This document shows, in pieces, positions 5,873 through 6,343 of a DNA stretch of 6,343 nt. Location of the stretch: assembly GCA_019312985.1 (NCBI GenBank), contig JAFDCC010000016.1:1-6343 (forward strand), read 5' to 3'. The translations under genes and the position numbers were made by a program. Every line of letters begins with the position of its first letter. Positions within the stretch are counted from its first letter, which is position 1. The notes beneath the pieces are model-generated. The model had not been told where the DNA came from. It was given only the letters and a program-made list of their open reading frames with translations, and made no database searches. This DNA comes from Deltaproteobacteria bacterium (GTDB taxonomy: Bacteria > Desulfobacterota > Desulfobulbia > Desulfobulbales > BM004).

Positions 5873-6325
5873 ATGTACACCCTGATCATGCTGATAGCGA
5901 CCGGCTGTTACTCCGGCTACCTCCCGAAAGCCCCCGGCACCTGGGGCTCCCTTGCGGGCCTGCTGCTTTTTCTCCTGCTCCAGCCGCTCGACCTGTTGCC
6001 CTATCTTACCGTTGTCCTTGTTCTCTTTATCGCGGGGACACTGGCAGCGGGAGAAGCTGAAAAGATTCTCGATAACCGGGACCCAGGGGTCGTGGTCATC
6101 GACGAAATCGTCGGCATGCTTATCACCATGAGCGGTGTGCCCCTTACCCCCCTGACCCTGCTTCTCGGCTTTATCCTTTTCCGCTTCTTTGACATTGCCA
6201 AGCCCTTTCCGGTCAATTTTTTTGACCAACGGTTTCACGGCGGGCTCGGCATCATGCTCGACGATATGGTGGAGGGGCTCTACAGCCTGGCTGTTCTGCA
6301 GATCCTGGTCCGTTTTGTCCTTTAG
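5873..6325 (+). CDS. pgpA: Phosphatidylglycerophosphatase A
   Basis: PgpA removes the phosphate from phosphatidylglycerophosphate to give phosphatidylglycerol, in the cytoplasmic membrane. The 150-residue protein, near the usual length, has the PgpA signatures: GYLPKAPGTWGSLAGL (15-30), DPGVVVIDEIVGML (70-83) with the acidic DE pair expected to bind Mg2+, FRFFDIAKPFP (103-113), and HGGLGIMLDDMVEGLY (122-137) with the second acidic pair. Hydrophobic segments at about 28-58, 82-104 and 134-150 give the multi-pass membrane layout. It begins 19 bases after the larC stop with a good Shine-Dalgarno, so it is most likely the fifth gene of the def operon. The 18 bases left after its stop are too few to show a terminator or the next gene. 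Confidence 0.95.
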   Translation: MYTLIMLIATGCYSGYLPKAPGTWGSLAGLLLFLLLQPLDLLPYLTVVLVLFIAGTLAAGEAEKILDNRDPGVVVIDEIVGMLITMSGVPLTPLTLLLGFILFRFFDIAKPFPVNFFDQRFHGGLGIMLDDMVEGLYSLAVLQILVRFVL

Positions 6326-6343
6326 ACACCGCCGCAGAAAAAC

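Noticed and set aside
4945..5889. Minus-strand open frame of 314 codons opposite larC
   Set aside because: It is fully antisense to larC, whose motifs are unmistakable; the long frame is a by-product of high-GC codon use.

Overview
This 6.3 kb window is a compact bacterial chromosomal segment of fairly high GC. It holds eight complete or partial genes that look real, in two divergent blocks, plus little non-coding DNA. There are no rRNA or tRNA genes, CRISPR arrays, insertion sequences or phage genes. Gene content and protein style suggest Desulfobacterota (a Geobacter, Desulfuromonas or Desulfobulbus-like lineage): def-fmt beside LarC, a VTT membrane protein, PgpA, a small J-domain protein with a Trp-rich tail, and a YkgJ-type cysteine-cluster protein. 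This placement is inference; nothing in the window is lineage-diagnostic.

Left block, minus strand (read right to left): a YkgJ-type cysteine-cluster protein (1309-2235); a 236-base gap; plsY, the acyl-phosphate:glycerol-3-phosphate acyltransferase (431-1072); a J-domain protein overlapping the end of plsY by 31 bases (96-461); and possibly the first 24 codons of another gene that runs off the left edge (1-74).

Right block, plus strand: peptide deformylase def (2435-2950); methionyl-tRNA formyltransferase fmt (2958-3914); a TVP38/TMEM64-like VTT-domain membrane protein (3911-4654); larC, the nickel-pincer cofactor cyclometallase (4651-5853); and pgpA, phosphatidylglycerophosphatase A (5873-6325). 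Spacings are 7 bases, two 4-base ATGA overlaps and 19 bases, so this is almost certainly one transcription unit. The roughly 200 bases between the blocks (2236-2434) should hold the divergent promoters, and candidates for both directions are listed.

Functionally, def and fmt form the formyl-methionine cycle of translation initiation. plsY and pgpA are early and late steps of phosphatidic acid/phosphatidylglycerol synthesis, and the VTT protein is an integral membrane protein of a superfamily linked to lipid transport. LarC is the outlier: it inserts nickel into the pincer cofactor of lactate racemase-type enzymes, yet no larA, larB or larE lies in view. I see no clearly new biological system. 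The points most worth a second look are the solo, unsplit larC inside a translation/lipid operon, the Cys-rich YkgJ-like protein, an A8 run at the larC-pgpA junction, and the J-protein with its unusual tail.
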